Source of the DNA: Jaenimonas drosophilae
Taxonomy: Eukaryota; Euglenozoa; Kinetoplastea; Trypanosomatida; Trypanosomatidae
Direction: 5' to 3'
Assembly (NCBI GenBank): GCA_030849065.1
Contig: JASAON010001658.1
Location: 124,001-188,000, forward strand
Length of the DNA: 64,000 bases
Shown: one piece after another, positions 29,438 through 38,722 of the stretch
How the letters are laid out: each line of letters begins with the position of its first letter
Position numbering within the stretch: the stretch's first letter is position 1
Notes under the pieces: generated by a model
Database searches by the model: none
Told to the model about the DNA's origin: nothing
Seen by the model: the letters and a program-made list of their open reading frames with translations, nothing else
Made by a program: the position numbers and the translations under genes

Positions 29438-30268
29438 TTACCTCACGGACGTCCCCCCGCCAATGAACTCACGCATCCGTCGCGTTGCATCCTCCAATGC
29501 TGGATTGCTTGCTGGAGCCTTCTGGACATCGGTTCCAAATGCCGTCAGCTGAATGACAAGAGATGGCTGAAACACGTAGGACATGGGATCCGCAATGAAC
29601 TCATCTCCTGCTTCTGGGTCCTCCTTCAGTTTGTTGCAAATGTGGGTGTCGATCTGCCACGTCATGGGTGTGGAGAGCTCCAGGCAGCGTTGGGCGGATT
29701 TCTTGTGCACCACATAGGCGGTAAGCTCACGGTGCCCTTGGTAGGCACGACGAACTCCGTCTGCCACAAACGGGCGGGGTGGCTTTCCGGATGCGAGCAG
29801 GTCCAGCCCACCAAGGTAGGCGATGCCCCAGTCTGAGGGTAATCGGGCCCATCGACCGGCCAACTCACGCCGGAATCGTGGACTGAACTCCACATCATCT
29901 TCCAAAATGAGAGCTGACTCGTTGTTGTTTGCCACCACCTCTTCCCACACCTTTCGATGGCCAAGTGCGCATCCAATGGCACCTGGGGTGAGGTCCATGC
30001 CAAACAGCTTCTCTTCCATGGGAATACGTGTAAGACGCTCCAGGCCCATGTCTGTGAGAAGGCCCTGTCTGTGGAGGTCCTCCACGTTGACTGTTGTACC
30101 ATCGACCCCACTCACCCGCTTCACACTAACACCTTCCTTCAAGAAGTTCTTCAGTCTCGACTTCTCAATCTGCCGCAGCGTATGCTGCCATCGATCTGGA
30201 CGACGGTCCAAGTTCAACACATAGCACGCGTCGAACAGCGTACGGCGCAGCACACTACTCGTGAACAT
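29438..30268 (-). CDS. Glycosyltransferase family 25 protein
   Basis: GT25 enzymes transfer galactose or glucose in collagen modification and bacterial lipooligosaccharide synthesis. This 276-residue protein has the family marks in order: NLDRRPDRW at 19-27, the GCALGHRKVW block at 97-106, the metal- and sugar-nucleotide-binding ILEDDVEF segment with EDD at 121-123, and WGIAYLGG near 142-149. It is a single GT25 domain of bacterial size, without the second domain or ER-retention signal of animal procollagen galactosyltransferases. No signal peptide or membrane anchor is visible, so it may be cytosolic, or the N-terminus may be misjudged. The open frame starts with TTG at 30325; I use the ATG at 30266-30268, which lies after a predicted acceptor at 30350. 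Confidence 0.85.
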   Translation of the reverse strand: MFTSSVLRRTLFDACYVLNLDRRPDRWQHTLRQIEKSRLKNFLKEGVSVKRVSGVDGTTVNVEDLHRQGLLTDMGLERLTRIPMEEKLFGMDLTPGAIGCALGHRKVWEEVVANNNESALILEDDVEFSPRFRRELAGRWARLPSDWGIAYLGGLDLLASGKPPRPFVADGVRRAYQGHRELTAYVVHKKSAQRCLELSTPMTWQIDTHICNKLKEDPEAGDEFIADPMSYVFQPSLVIQLTAFGTDVQKAPASNPALEDATRRMREFIGGGTSVR

Positions 30269-30349
30269 TAGGAAGACTGACTGAGTAACTAGTGAGTGTA
30301 TAAAGTCTTTAAAATCACAGGCCAACTAATTCAGTATAGTTTGTAAACG

Positions 30350-30394
30350 CTACGGTAGCATACACATTGTTGTTCCAAGGAAGGAGAAAAAAGT
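30350..30394 (-). promoter_or_regulatory. Predicted trans-splice acceptor of the GT25 gene
   Basis: The minus strand reads CTTTTTTCTCCTTCC (about 30377-30394) and the first AG is at 30350-30351. The first in-frame ATG after it is at 30268. Confidence 0.5.
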
Positions 30395-30505
30395 TGAAGC
30401 AAATCATTTCGCGGTTATGCGTGAACGCAGAAGACGCATCTGCGCAAATAAGGACAATGTAGTGATGGTGGGTGTGTTTACGTCGAGTTAGTAGTTACAA
30501 GTGCA

Positions 30506-32461
30506 TCACTCTTCCTCCACCTCCATGGCACCCTGATGACGGCGCTTGGGCCCCCACCCTGGTGCATTGGGGATGAACTTCTTCACCCCCGTTGCCTGTC
30601 GGCGGAAGTCAAAGGCCTTGTCGTAGCTGAAGTCCGCCTTCTCCAGCCTGGAGATGCGAAGGCACCGCGGAGAAGCAGCCTTCTCCGGTCGCGGGTTCTC
30701 ATTGCTGGTCTCAGCCTTTGCCTGGGCATCCTTCTCGTCCTGCAGGTGCTTCCACTGCAGCATCACAGCAAAGAGAAGCTCAGGTGGGCAGTCCGTCTTG
30801 AGACCTGAGCCAGCGCAATGAACTTGACTGCTTGTGTAACCCAAGCGAGCGAGAGCACCCACGAAGAGCGGGATAGGTGGGCAGCGTACACTACAGTGTG
30901 AGGCAATGTCTGGGACTTGGTAGAACAACGGACATTGGGGAAGTTCATCCATGGCAGCGCGCACAAGGCCAGAGATGCGTGGGGCCGAAGCAACGCGATT
31001 CGTAGCTTCTCGATCTTCAATCTCCTTCAACAAAAGCGTGAGGAAGGGGACATTCTGTGTAGGTGCGGCGTAAATCGGGCCCGACAACGATACGCTGCTG
31101 CCACAAATGGGGCAGCCACAGGGGTGGATATCCGACGAACCAAAGAGCGAGGTAGGAAGCCGTGAAAGAGTTGGGGCCGTCACCTTGGGAGACTGCTGAC
31201 GATCCGGGGTGTCAGGAAAGCGTTCCTTGGGAAGTTCACCTTCCATCTTGACGGGGTTGTCCTCCTCGACGACGGGCTCCTCCTCCTCCTCGGCATCCTT
31301 TGATTTTTGCCCACGTTGACGCTTCTTGGATTTAGTGACAGCTCGCGGAGGGCGAGAAACGGCCAGAGGACGAACCCAAAAGGCAGGGCAGTTGCAGCAC
31401 TGGAGAAGATTGCCCAGCTTGCACGGGCTCAGCTTCACCTCGGCCGGCTGTGTGTAGACGCGGAAGAAGCAGCGAATGTAAAAGTCAATGTGGAGCGAGA
31501 TAAGTGGCACAATGTACTTCTTGTGCTTGTTGGCTACGCGCTCGATGGAGGCCAGGAGGATGCGAACAGCCATCTCATGGCAGTGAGCTCCCTTATACGG
31601 AACGGTGTTGTACTTGGCATGGCAAGTGTCGGGGTAGTTGCCGCACAGAATGGCGCTGTCCGTACTCGTCACCAGCATGAGCCCACCTTCCTTGATGCAG
31701 CGAAATGCGCCATCCAGAAATGGTGAGGCGGAGCCGTAAGGGTCCAAATCAACCACATCCATCAACTCCTGCTGCAGCAGGGGACGAGGGGCGGCATCAG
31801 CCCCCGACACCACACACGTGCGGCTTCCCTCTCGAACCGATGGATTCATGGCTAAGCGGTGCATGAGGTCAACGGCATCATCCAGATTCGGAATGACCGC
31901 CCCACCTGCCTTCACACCACGCTCCGTCGTGGTGGCAGCGCCATTTTCTCCCGACGGGGCTGGGTACAGCTCCACATTAGACTCGGGGAAGTTATCCGTC
32001 AGTGTGGGTTCTTGTGTTGGAACGTCATTGAAGGCACAGTTGCGGCGGATGCACTGAACAGCGTCGGCGTCCAGGTCGTTGGCGATGATGTAGCGTACGT
32101 TCGAGATCTCCTTGTAGTACCGGATGGCGCGGAGACCCGTAGCGCTCAAGGCTTCCAGGATGGTGATACCAGCGGTGGTGCCACCTCGGCGGCGGGGTTC
32201 ATCCAATCGAAGTTTCGAGAAGACCTCCAGCGCGCAGATGCTGAGGTCGCGGTTCACAACTTGCGCTGGGTTGTAGAAGACGGCCTGGTCGTCTGGGTCT
32301 TCCACGGCACTGCGTTGCTTCTCTTGGGCTATGGTGGTTTCCTTCCCCTTCTTGGTCAACGCTGGTGGAAAGAGGACCGCGGTGCTGCCCTCGCAGACCA
32401 TCTCAAATCCTGACGGGGACGCCTTCGTCAGTGCATCACGATTGTAGAGGCCCGACTTCAT
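30506..32461 (-). CDS. TRM1: tRNA (guanine26-N2)-dimethyltransferase
   Basis: TRM1 makes N2,N2-dimethylguanosine at position 26 of tRNAs from S-adenosylmethionine. All core motifs of the family are present in the 651-residue protein. They are the N-terminal VFYNPAQVVNRDLS block at 61-74, SAM motif I ILEALSATGLRAIRYY at 101-116, the acidic IIANDLD loop at 125-131, and the catalytic DLDPYGS at 238-244 followed by the TSTDSAILCG block. Downstream lie the QCCNCPAFW cysteines and a C-terminal CGCPICG zinc-like pair. Two insertions are evident: about 50 residues of low complexity near 155-215, and a Lys/Glu-rich one near 375-425 that may serve as a nuclear localisation signal. The ATG at 32459-32461 is 49 nt after a predicted acceptor. 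Confidence 0.96.
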   Translation of the reverse strand: MKSGLYNRDALTKASPSGFEMVCEGSTAVLFPPALTKKGKETTIAQEKQRSAVEDPDDQAVFYNPAQVVNRDLSICALEVFSKLRLDEPRRRGGTTAGITILEALSATGLRAIRYYKEISNVRYIIANDLDADAVQCIRRNCAFNDVPTQEPTLTDNFPESNVELYPAPSGENGAATTTERGVKAGGAVIPNLDDAVDLMHRLAMNPSVREGSRTCVVSGADAAPRPLLQQELMDVVDLDPYGSASPFLDGAFRCIKEGGLMLVTSTDSAILCGNYPDTCHAKYNTVPYKGAHCHEMAVRILLASIERVANKHKKYIVPLISLHIDFYIRCFFRVYTQPAEVKLSPCKLGNLLQCCNCPAFWVRPLAVSRPPRAVTKSKKRQRGQKSKDAEEEEEPVVEEDNPVKMEGELPKERFPDTPDRQQSPKVTAPTLSRLPTSLFGSSDIHPCGCPICGSSVSLSGPIYAAPTQNVPFLTLLLKEIEDREATNRVASAPRISGLVRAAMDELPQCPLFYQVPDIASHCSVRCPPIPLFVGALARLGYTSSQVHCAGSGLKTDCPPELLFAVMLQWKHLQDEKDAQAKAETSNENPRPEKAASPRCLRISRLEKADFSYDKAFDFRRQATGVKKFIPNAPGWGPKRRHQGAMEVEEE

Positions 32462-32509
32462 CTTGCAGGGCGAGCAGTCAACGAGAATGATGTGCGACGG
32501 CTATGTGTG

Positions 32510-32541
32510 CTTCAAAAATCCAGAAACATGGAGAAAGGTGG
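32510..32541 (-). promoter_or_regulatory. Predicted trans-splice acceptor of TRM1
   Basis: A tract CCACCTTTCTCC then TTTCTGGATTTTT on the minus strand is followed by the first AG at 32510-32511. Confidence 0.45.
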
Positions 32542-32744
32542 ACGTGTGCATGTTCTACATCAGCATCGTAGGAATGAACAACAACGGCAGCTATCACAGC
32601 TTGCCAGACACGTAAAGTCTAGGATGGCGAACAGTTGCTTCTCAATTTCACATTTCAGTTTCTACATGATCCCGAGGTGACACACGTCATCGGTCCGAGG
32701 TGTACCACCTCAACTCGCGCGCCAGCCTGCTCTCACAGTTGGGC

Positions 32745-34103
32745 CTACAGGCACTTGCAGTGCACTACACGAAGGCCTTCCTCCTCATACTCCTTCCGGG
32801 ACACCACCAAGTGCGGGAACATGGACATCTTCGCCAGCATCGAACCACCCAGCCAAGCACTGTAGCCTCGGCAGGCAATGTCCCGCACATGAATGGGAGT
32901 GACCGCCTCACTTGTGTGGTTCTCTCGGTACAGCTGAATGATCTCCTTCTCGAGACGCTCACGAGTACCGGGGAAGGAGAGAGTGTTACCGGCAATGACA
33001 ATGCTGTCAAAGAGCTGCGGACGAAGGGTGGGCTCGCACTGGTTGATGGAGGCAAAGGGAAGCCAGCTAATGCCTTTACGGAAAGAAGGGGTGAAGAGAT
33101 CTCCCATCTCCGTGCGCACTTTCCACGTGGGCTCGTAGCGGTCATCATCATTAAGGATAGAGTAGTTGAACAGCACCTCGGTGGTACGGTAGCGGTGCTC
33201 ACGCAGGGGGATGGACTGGCCATCAGGAAGCTCGAACATACCAGTTCCGTTGGTGGCGCTGCTCTGTGTGGCTACCTCCTCATCGTACACATTGGTACCA
33301 TCGGCGGTGTGTTCCTCACTGGTGTTTCGTCCATCCGCTCGTGAGCCAGCTGGCAACATACCTCGGCTAGATGCACTACCAATGCTGCTACTACTATGCC
33401 GCTTTTCCTGTCCAGGGTGGACAAAGTCACTAGGCCGCACATAGCACAGCTCCTCCTTGGCTTGGTTGAGCAGCGTACGCTCCACGGGGGTGCCCAAGCT
33501 GTAGCCCTCCTGCCGAAGCAAGCTACCCAGATAATCGGTCAAGGTATCACCAGCCACGGGTGAAGTGGTCACCTGACGGCCAAGAGCGTAGCCCTCGTGC
33601 ACCGGTACAGCGGTGGTGCGGTCCTTCCCACTATCTAGCACCAGGCCCGTTGTTAGTCCGTAACAGTACAAGCTCAACACCTGCGAGGTTCCCAAAAAGA
33701 GAGAATTGACGTGGAAGGTTTCCATCATCAGCTCCAAAGTCTTTTCCTTCTGGGCAGCGGGGGAGTTCACGGGCTGGGTAACAATGAAACAGTGGCTCTC
33801 GGGGGTGACGCGGAGCTCACCAAAGATGATGTGGCTCCACAACTTCTCCATGTCATCCCAGTTCCCTACCATGCCATCCTTCACGGGACTATTGACCGTA
33901 AGCATGCCACGCTTCACAAGTGCCTCCTCACCCACATCAAGTTCATTCATGCCAGCCGCCATGGCAACGCCTCGATGCCGTGGGTGACCTACGAGGGCGG
34001 GAACATCCAAGCGTGGTCCGCTTTCTCCAGCGTATCCAGCGCGCAGGTGGTATGCACCGCAGTCTAAAATAACGGAGGTATTCGTCATGACGGAGCCCTC
34101 CAT
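32745..34103 (-). CDS. Actin-related protein with an insertion in subdomain 4
   Basis: The 452-residue protein has the full actin fold signature. These include a first phosphate loop, LDCGAYHLRAGYAGE, near residues 12-26, then VGHPRH. GNWDDMEKLWSHI matches the actin GIVTNWDDMEKIWHH region, and LDSGKDRTTAVPVHEGYAL is the second phosphate loop. The ELPDGQ block and a C-terminal YSAWLGGSMLAKMSMF segment follow, ending in VHCKCL as actins end in VHRKCF. Differences at both phosphate loops argue for an actin-related protein rather than conventional actin. A Ser/Gly-rich insertion of about 60 residues (near 226-290) sits before ELPDGQ, in subdomain 4. The open frame starts with GTG at 34181; the ATG at 34103 is the first after the predicted splice site, with 34088 as an alternative. 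Which ARP class it belongs to needs a tree. Confidence 0.88.
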   Translation of the reverse strand: MEGSVMTNTSVILDCGAYHLRAGYAGESGPRLDVPALVGHPRHRGVAMAAGMNELDVGEEALVKRGMLTVNSPVKDGMVGNWDDMEKLWSHIIFGELRVTPESHCFIVTQPVNSPAAQKEKTLELMMETFHVNSLFLGTSQVLSLYCYGLTTGLVLDSGKDRTTAVPVHEGYALGRQVTTSPVAGDTLTDYLGSLLRQEGYSLGTPVERTLLNQAKEELCYVRPSDFVHPGQEKRHSSSSIGSASSRGMLPAGSRADGRNTSEEHTADGTNVYDEEVATQSSATNGTGMFELPDGQSIPLREHRYRTTEVLFNYSILNDDDRYEPTWKVRTEMGDLFTPSFRKGISWLPFASINQCEPTLRPQLFDSIVIAGNTLSFPGTRERLEKEIIQLYRENHTSEAVTPIHVRDIACRGYSAWLGGSMLAKMSMFPHLVVSRKEYEEEGLRVVHCKCL

Positions 34104-34448
34104 GTTGCCTTGTCTGATCTCCCGTTTCGGCCCTACACCGTTGGGATGTATAGCTCTATGACAAAGAGAAGTGTGAACCACACAGGTCTAAATGAAGGCC
34201 GGTATTGGGCTTTGGTGTTCAATACGGCCCAATCTGGCGCACGTGCAATGCAAAGGAAAGATAGGAAGAGATCAAGAAGGTATTTCAGAAGCAGGTTCTG
34301 CTGTGGATATGAGAATCCCATGGCGCAAGTGTTGTATGTGGGTATCACACACACACAGCAGAAAGAAGTTGAGTAGCTTCAGCAGTTTCGCACGCAAACA
34401 ACGCCATCAACCCAACCAACATACGCGGCTCTACCAACTTCACCCTAA
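34104..34448. other. Intergenic region, 345 bp
   Basis: Besides the ARP acceptor it contains the 3' UTR of the katanin-like gene, with a CA-repeat of about 12 nt near 34348-34360. Nothing else is seen. Confidence 0.45.
34156..34171 (-). promoter_or_regulatory. Predicted trans-splice acceptor of the ARP gene
   Basis: Minus-strand CTTCTCTTTGTCAT is followed by AG at 34156-34157, 53 nt before the ATG at 34103. This argues against the GTG start. Confidence 0.45.
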
Positions 34449-36125
34449 TCACACCGACATGCCACTGCCGAATTCCTTCGCCCATTGGACGAAGCGCTTG
34501 AGGTCCGCACCACGCACACTACTTTTGGTGCAGGCGATGCTCGCCTCAATGTCCTCCAGAGTCACCACCAGCCGATCTGCGCGAGTGTTGGAGAGCTTCT
34601 CACGCTTCTCACCATGGTTCTCGAGCTCCTCAATCAGCTTCCGCACGTGGCGCATCACCGCTTCACGGCAAACAATGTCAATGTCGGCGCCAGAGAGGCC
34701 CTCAGTCATGCGAGCGCACGCCCCCCAATCCAACTCCCCTCCACCAGACGGAGAGGGTGTGGTGTGCTTCAACAGCATATAAAACATGGCAGCCCGAGCA
34801 GATTCCTTGGGGAGGTCCACCAGAATACGCTTCTCCAAACGCCGAAGCATGGCGGTGTCGAGGTCCCAGGGTACGTTGCTGGCCGCCAACACAAAGACCA
34901 CATCTCCACCTTGGCGCTTGCTGAGGCCATCCATTTGCGTGAGCAACTCCGTCTTCATGCGACGGGATCCTTCGTGTTCGCCCTCCATCGAGCGCGAGGA
35001 CATGAGGGAGTCAATCTCATCAATGAAGATGGTGCTCGGGGCATAGTGTAGTGCGAGGTCGAAGAGCATACGTACAAGCTTCTCCGAATCTCCACGCCAC
35101 TTGGACACCACCGAGGACGCCGATATGTTGAAGAAGGTAGTGTTGCACTCCGTGGCCACTGCCTTTGCCAGCAGGGTCTTGCCCGTTCCAGGAGGCCCAA
35201 AGAGAAGGATGCCTTTCCACGGACGAAGAAGACCTTGGAAGAGCTCGGGGTAACGGACTGGCATCACCACTGCCTCACGCAGCAACAACTTGGCGTTTTC
35301 CAGCTCCGCAATGTCGGTCCAACGCACGCTCGGATTCACATCGAGGATGTCCCGCATAATGGTGGCAGCAAGGTCATTCATCTCTGAGGTGGCAAATGTG
35401 GGCATTGGTTTCAGGCCCCGACCAAAGAAGTGGTCATCCTCCTGTGCATGGTTGGATGCATCGGGACCACCAATACGTTGAGTGCTGGGAGAGATGGACT
35501 GTCCTTCCAGACTAAGACTGCCGCCGCCACCACCACCCTTGGAACGTCCGTTGGGCGAGCGCAGCGGAGAGAGTGGCCGTTGGCCAGGCTCCGACTTCCC
35601 CCGATGCGCGATAGCGCGCAAGTGAGGAGGAGGCTCGGATCCTTTGGCACCACTTTCACCGGGTGGTGTGTTGGGGCCATCAGGCCGTGCGTAGGATGGA
35701 GAGCCACTGCTGGATGGGGCGGTGGAGGGTGGAGGTTTGTGCCTCCGCTGGAGCATCTTTTCCCCACCTTCCGTGACGACGCTAACTCCGCCATCGTCGG
35801 CCCCGCGTGTGCGGAACAATTTGGGCTTGCGAGCAAACTTGAATTCATAAAACTCCTCATACTCCGTCACGATGGTGGGAAGGTCCATATTGTCTGCCAC
35901 ACAGACCTGATCCAACGAGATGTTGGACTCCTGCTGCAGAGATTTCAGAGACTGAATGTAGCCCTGCTCTAACAGAAACTGCTCCACCAGCACAATGATC
36001 CCCTTGAGACGTCGCTTCTTCATCTTGTCATCCTCCTCCCGGGCTAGTTGGTGGGTTTTGATCTGGGCAAGGGAAGATCCCCGGGCAGGGTCAAGCCGGT
36101 TGGAGAGCGGCTGTAAGTTTTTCAT
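34449..36125 (-). CDS. KATNAL2: Katanin p60 ATPase-like protein, KATNAL2 type
   Basis: Katanins are hexameric AAA ATPases that sever microtubules; KATNAL2 acts at centrioles and cilia. The 558-residue protein has an N-terminal LisH motif (LLEQGYIQSLKSLQQES near 52-68). A KATNAL2-specific stretch, DNMDLPTIVTEYEEFYEFKF, follows. A Ser/Gly/Pro-rich linker spans about 110-240. The AAA domain has Walker A GPPGTGKT near 309-316, Walker B FIDEIDS near 366-372 and arginine-finger RRLEKR near 423-428. The LisH and following block separate it from KATNA1 and KATNAL1, which use a MIT domain. The reading frame extends upstream to a TTG at 36338, but that part is hydrophobic and lies largely before a predicted trans-splice acceptor at 36218, so the ATG at 36123-36125 is used. 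Confidence 0.92.
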   Translation of the reverse strand: MKNLQPLSNRLDPARGSSLAQIKTHQLAREEDDKMKKRRLKGIIVLVEQFLLEQGYIQSLKSLQQESNISLDQVCVADNMDLPTIVTEYEEFYEFKFARKPKLFRTRGADDGGVSVVTEGGEKMLQRRHKPPPSTAPSSSGSPSYARPDGPNTPPGESGAKGSEPPPHLRAIAHRGKSEPGQRPLSPLRSPNGRSKGGGGGGSLSLEGQSISPSTQRIGGPDASNHAQEDDHFFGRGLKPMPTFATSEMNDLAATIMRDILDVNPSVRWTDIAELENAKLLLREAVVMPVRYPELFQGLLRPWKGILLFGPPGTGKTLLAKAVATECNTTFFNISASSVVSKWRGDSEKLVRMLFDLALHYAPSTIFIDEIDSLMSSRSMEGEHEGSRRMKTELLTQMDGLSKRQGGDVVFVLAASNVPWDLDTAMLRRLEKRILVDLPKESARAAMFYMLLKHTTPSPSGGGELDWGACARMTEGLSGADIDIVCREAVMRHVRKLIEELENHGEKREKLSNTRADRLVVTLEDIEASIACTKSSVRGADLKRFVQWAKEFGSGMSV

Positions 36126-36217
36126 TTTTTTGACCCCACACACACAAACACTCACAATTAACACTCCCTCAGTCTCCAGATAAATGAAGAGAGGAGGTTG
36201 CAGTTCTGTGGTGGATG

Positions 36218-36268
36218 CTGTCAAAGACGAAGATAGTAAGACGCAAGAATAAGAGAGAAGAGGGTGAC
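36218..36268 (-). promoter_or_regulatory. Predicted trans-splice acceptor of the KATNAL2 gene
   Basis: A long C/T-rich tract (ACCCTCTTCTCTC and on, about 36225-36268) on the minus strand is followed by the first AG at 36218-36219, 93 nt before the ATG. Confidence 0.6.
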
Positions 36269-36906
36269 GAAGATATCGTGGCAATGCCCCAGCAACCGCA
36301 TACACACACAGTACTATCCAGATTAGCCTATGTTTCAATCACCATGATCGCCACGACTTCGAGACACAACCCCCATCGAAGCAAAACAAAAGTCTGTTTG
36401 TGGGCGGAAACATGTGGTTCAGCGGAGAAGAACACAAGAGATATCGTTCGTTCAGGACAACGGACAAAACAAAGAGCAATCCGACTTTGGACAACGCCTC
36501 CAGCACACCTCAGAACACAAACAAACACGCACACGTACGCACACGGCAAACAGGAGGATGTGGTTCAGTGTGCATTACCAACAACCTTTAATCATTCACA
36601 TCCATCTTATATATTTGAGCTACCACCGTGGACTTACCTTCTTCAATGCATCCACGTTGAGCCTCTCACCCCCTTTGCAGCGGACATCACACGTGCAGTG
36701 TGTATCAATTCCACTGTTGCGGTTACAGTGCCCACACCACCCACAATCAGCAGCGTCAACATGTATACAGCTGCCCAACAAACTGATTCCTCCTTTTTGG
36801 GGAACTTGAGCATACATGTCACCCCAAAAGGAGGGCCCCCGTCATGTGAGTATGTACATGCATAAGAGTGCATTGTGTGTATTTGTGTACAAATGCGTAT
36901 GTTGTA

Positions 36907-36923
36907 TTGTGTGTGTGTGTGTG
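36907..36923. repeat. Short TG dinucleotide repeat
   Basis: About eight TG units in the 3' UTR between two genes. Such repeats are common in kinetoplastid intergenic DNA. Confidence 0.7.
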
Positions 36924-37062
36924 GTATAAAGGAGGGGGTGTGATAACATAACGTAAAACATAAAGTACGGCATCAAAGACCGTAAAAGCAAAAGAGTGAA
37001 CTCCACAGAAATTCAACAAAAAACAAAAAAAATGAGCGATTTTTTCTTTTTCTTCGGCCCCG

Positions 37063-38337
37063 TCAGGATCGCGAGAGTGACATGCCGAGTTCAAACATCT
37101 GATGGAAAGACATTTGACCGGATTCATCCATGGAGAACACCACCAACTTCTTGCAAGTTGGCACGCACTTTTGGATATCTTCGGAGGATTGAACCACGAA
37201 GCTGAATGACTTGCCTCGCACGGCCTGAGAGAGCCACTCGGCCGTGCGGCCGAGCAACCACGTTCGGTCTCCGGCAATGGCGAGTGCTGTTGCCACTTGT
37301 GCGCGATGCACCTCCTCCTTGGACTCAGCACGATGGTGGAAGAACTCATAACGCGAAGGGTCAACGTACCGCCCTGGAGGAACCACAACATCCACCAGCG
37401 TTGCAATCCATCCTTTAGAAGATGCTGGAAGGAAGGCACCCTCCAGCCCATTAATTTGAAGTGCCATGAGATGCTGGGGAAGGCCACGCACCACCACGGC
37501 GGTACACTCCGTGTTGTTGTCCTCCACAGTGGTGGCAGGGGGAAGGTCGGGCTGCTCCACGGCAAACTTGAGCTCCAAATCGTGGTTGGGGTCCTCCTTG
37601 AAGATCACCTGGCCGCCACTGCGGCTGCCGAAGCCAAGCAGCTCCACCCCCGCGATGCCGTTGGTGGAGGAGGAGATCTGGCGGAGGTTTTCTCTGCCAC
37701 ACAGCTCCTCGCGCAGACGATCGAGCATGAACAGTCCAAAGGTTTTGGTCATGGGAACTAAACTCTGCATCTGTTGAAGGGCAGGGGCTTGAAGGAGATC
37801 CACGGTGGATAACACCGTGTAGGGAGGTTGCTGCCCTTGCTCCTCCACCTCAGCGCCGCTGCTATGAGGAAAGCTTCGAGACAGACGTGTATGTGCCTCA
37901 GTTGCGGCATGAAGTTGCTGCTCCAACGACGAGCGACGCTTCGTGATGCTTGAAGTGACGGAGGATGTGGGGAAAGCTAAGCCATCTACAAGAACACCTA
38001 AACTTTGCATAGCCTGGGTGATGCCGTCCGCTAGTTGGTCATGGGCGCACAGCTGATGTTGGTGGGCAAACACACCGTAGGAGCGTACAAAGTCAGACTC
38101 CTCCTCCACCAACACCTGAACGTTGTCCTTGGATCGACTGAAGGGCACCCCTCGACGAGATCGAGTGCGTTTGTTCAGTGCGGTGGCACCCGAACACCAG
38201 CGTGCTCCACGGCCACCTGGGGTGGCAAGGCCGCTCTTTGTCTTACGGTTGCCGTTGTTGGCCGCAGAGAGAAAGGCCCGTGAGACGAAGAGCCGTGATG
38301 CATCCAGCGGGATGGGTCTGAGGAGAAGGCGCCGCAT
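37063..38337 (-). CDS. Hypothetical protein with mitochondrial presequence, 424 aa
   Basis: The first 55 residues (MRRLLLRPIPLDASRLFVSR and on) are rich in Arg, Ser, Leu and Ala with one Asp as the only acidic residue, a typical mitochondrial import signal. The rest shows no motif I know. Residues 180-320 look folded, with a Gly-rich GVELLGFGSRSGGQ segment and alternating hydrophobic strands. The last 80 residues are helical, with Trp and Phe. Kinetoplastid mitochondrial ribosomes and RNA-editing complexes contain many lineage-specific proteins of this kind, and either would be a reasonable home, but the sequence does not decide it. The ATG at 38335-38337 is first in frame and begins the presequence. 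Confidence 0.82.
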   Translation of the reverse strand: MRRLLLRPIPLDASRLFVSRAFLSAANNGNRKTKSGLATPGGRGARWCSGATALNKRTRSRRGVPFSRSKDNVQVLVEEESDFVRSYGVFAHQHQLCAHDQLADGITQAMQSLGVLVDGLAFPTSSVTSSITKRRSSLEQQLHAATEAHTRLSRSFPHSSGAEVEEQGQQPPYTVLSTVDLLQAPALQQMQSLVPMTKTFGLFMLDRLREELCGRENLRQISSSTNGIAGVELLGFGSRSGGQVIFKEDPNHDLELKFAVEQPDLPPATTVEDNNTECTAVVVRGLPQHLMALQINGLEGAFLPASSKGWIATLVDVVVPPGRYVDPSRYEFFHHRAESKEEVHRAQVATALAIAGDRTWLLGRTAEWLSQAVRGKSFSFVVQSSEDIQKCVPTCKKLVVFSMDESGQMSFHQMFELGMSLSRS

Positions 38338-38722
38338 CTTTCTTAATGCGTGTGTATGTGTGCAAGGTGCACGTCCCAGAGTTGTGTATTATGTATCTGG
38401 GTGCTCGCTTCAAAATGACAATGGATATGTGGTTATGTATATTTGTGGTAAATCGGGAAAAAGAACAAATAAGGTGGGAGATTGTACAGTGAACGAAGTG
38501 GTCGATTGACGCACAAAAACTGTGTGTGTGTAGGGGGGGAGAGAGAGAAGGACTTCTTGGTGCTGCGGGAGAAGTTGAAGAAGGAGTATTATATTGAATG
38601 GAAGGACAAGTTAGTAACCAGTAGTCCATAACGACGTCATCATGGCGCAGTTCAATGCAATGCTTCTTGATTATCGTTGCGTTAAACGTAAAATGAGATG
38701 CTCCATACACAACATGGAGATA
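38338..38722. other. Intergenic region, 385 bp
   Basis: A pyrimidine tract on the minus strand (about 38533-38552) with the next AG at 38520-38521 could be the trans-splice site of the presequence-protein gene. That would give a long 5' UTR of about 180 nt. The rest is 3' UTR of the AMP deaminase gene. Confidence 0.4.

Larger units (their letters stand above)
36126..37062. other. Intergenic region, 937 bp, with a short GT microsatellite
   Basis: It contains the KATNAL2 acceptor and the 3' UTR of the presequence-protein gene. A (TG)n run lies at 36907-36923. Overlapping plus-strand frames at 36215-36865 encode His/Thr-rich, CA-repeat-derived peptides and are not credible genes. Confidence 0.5.

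Noticed and set aside
36126..36338. N-terminal hydrophobic extension of the katanin gene, which could look like a signal peptide
   Set aside because: It has no ATG, begins with TTG, and contains the pyrimidine tract and AG expected of a trans-splice site. KATNAL2 is cytosolic.
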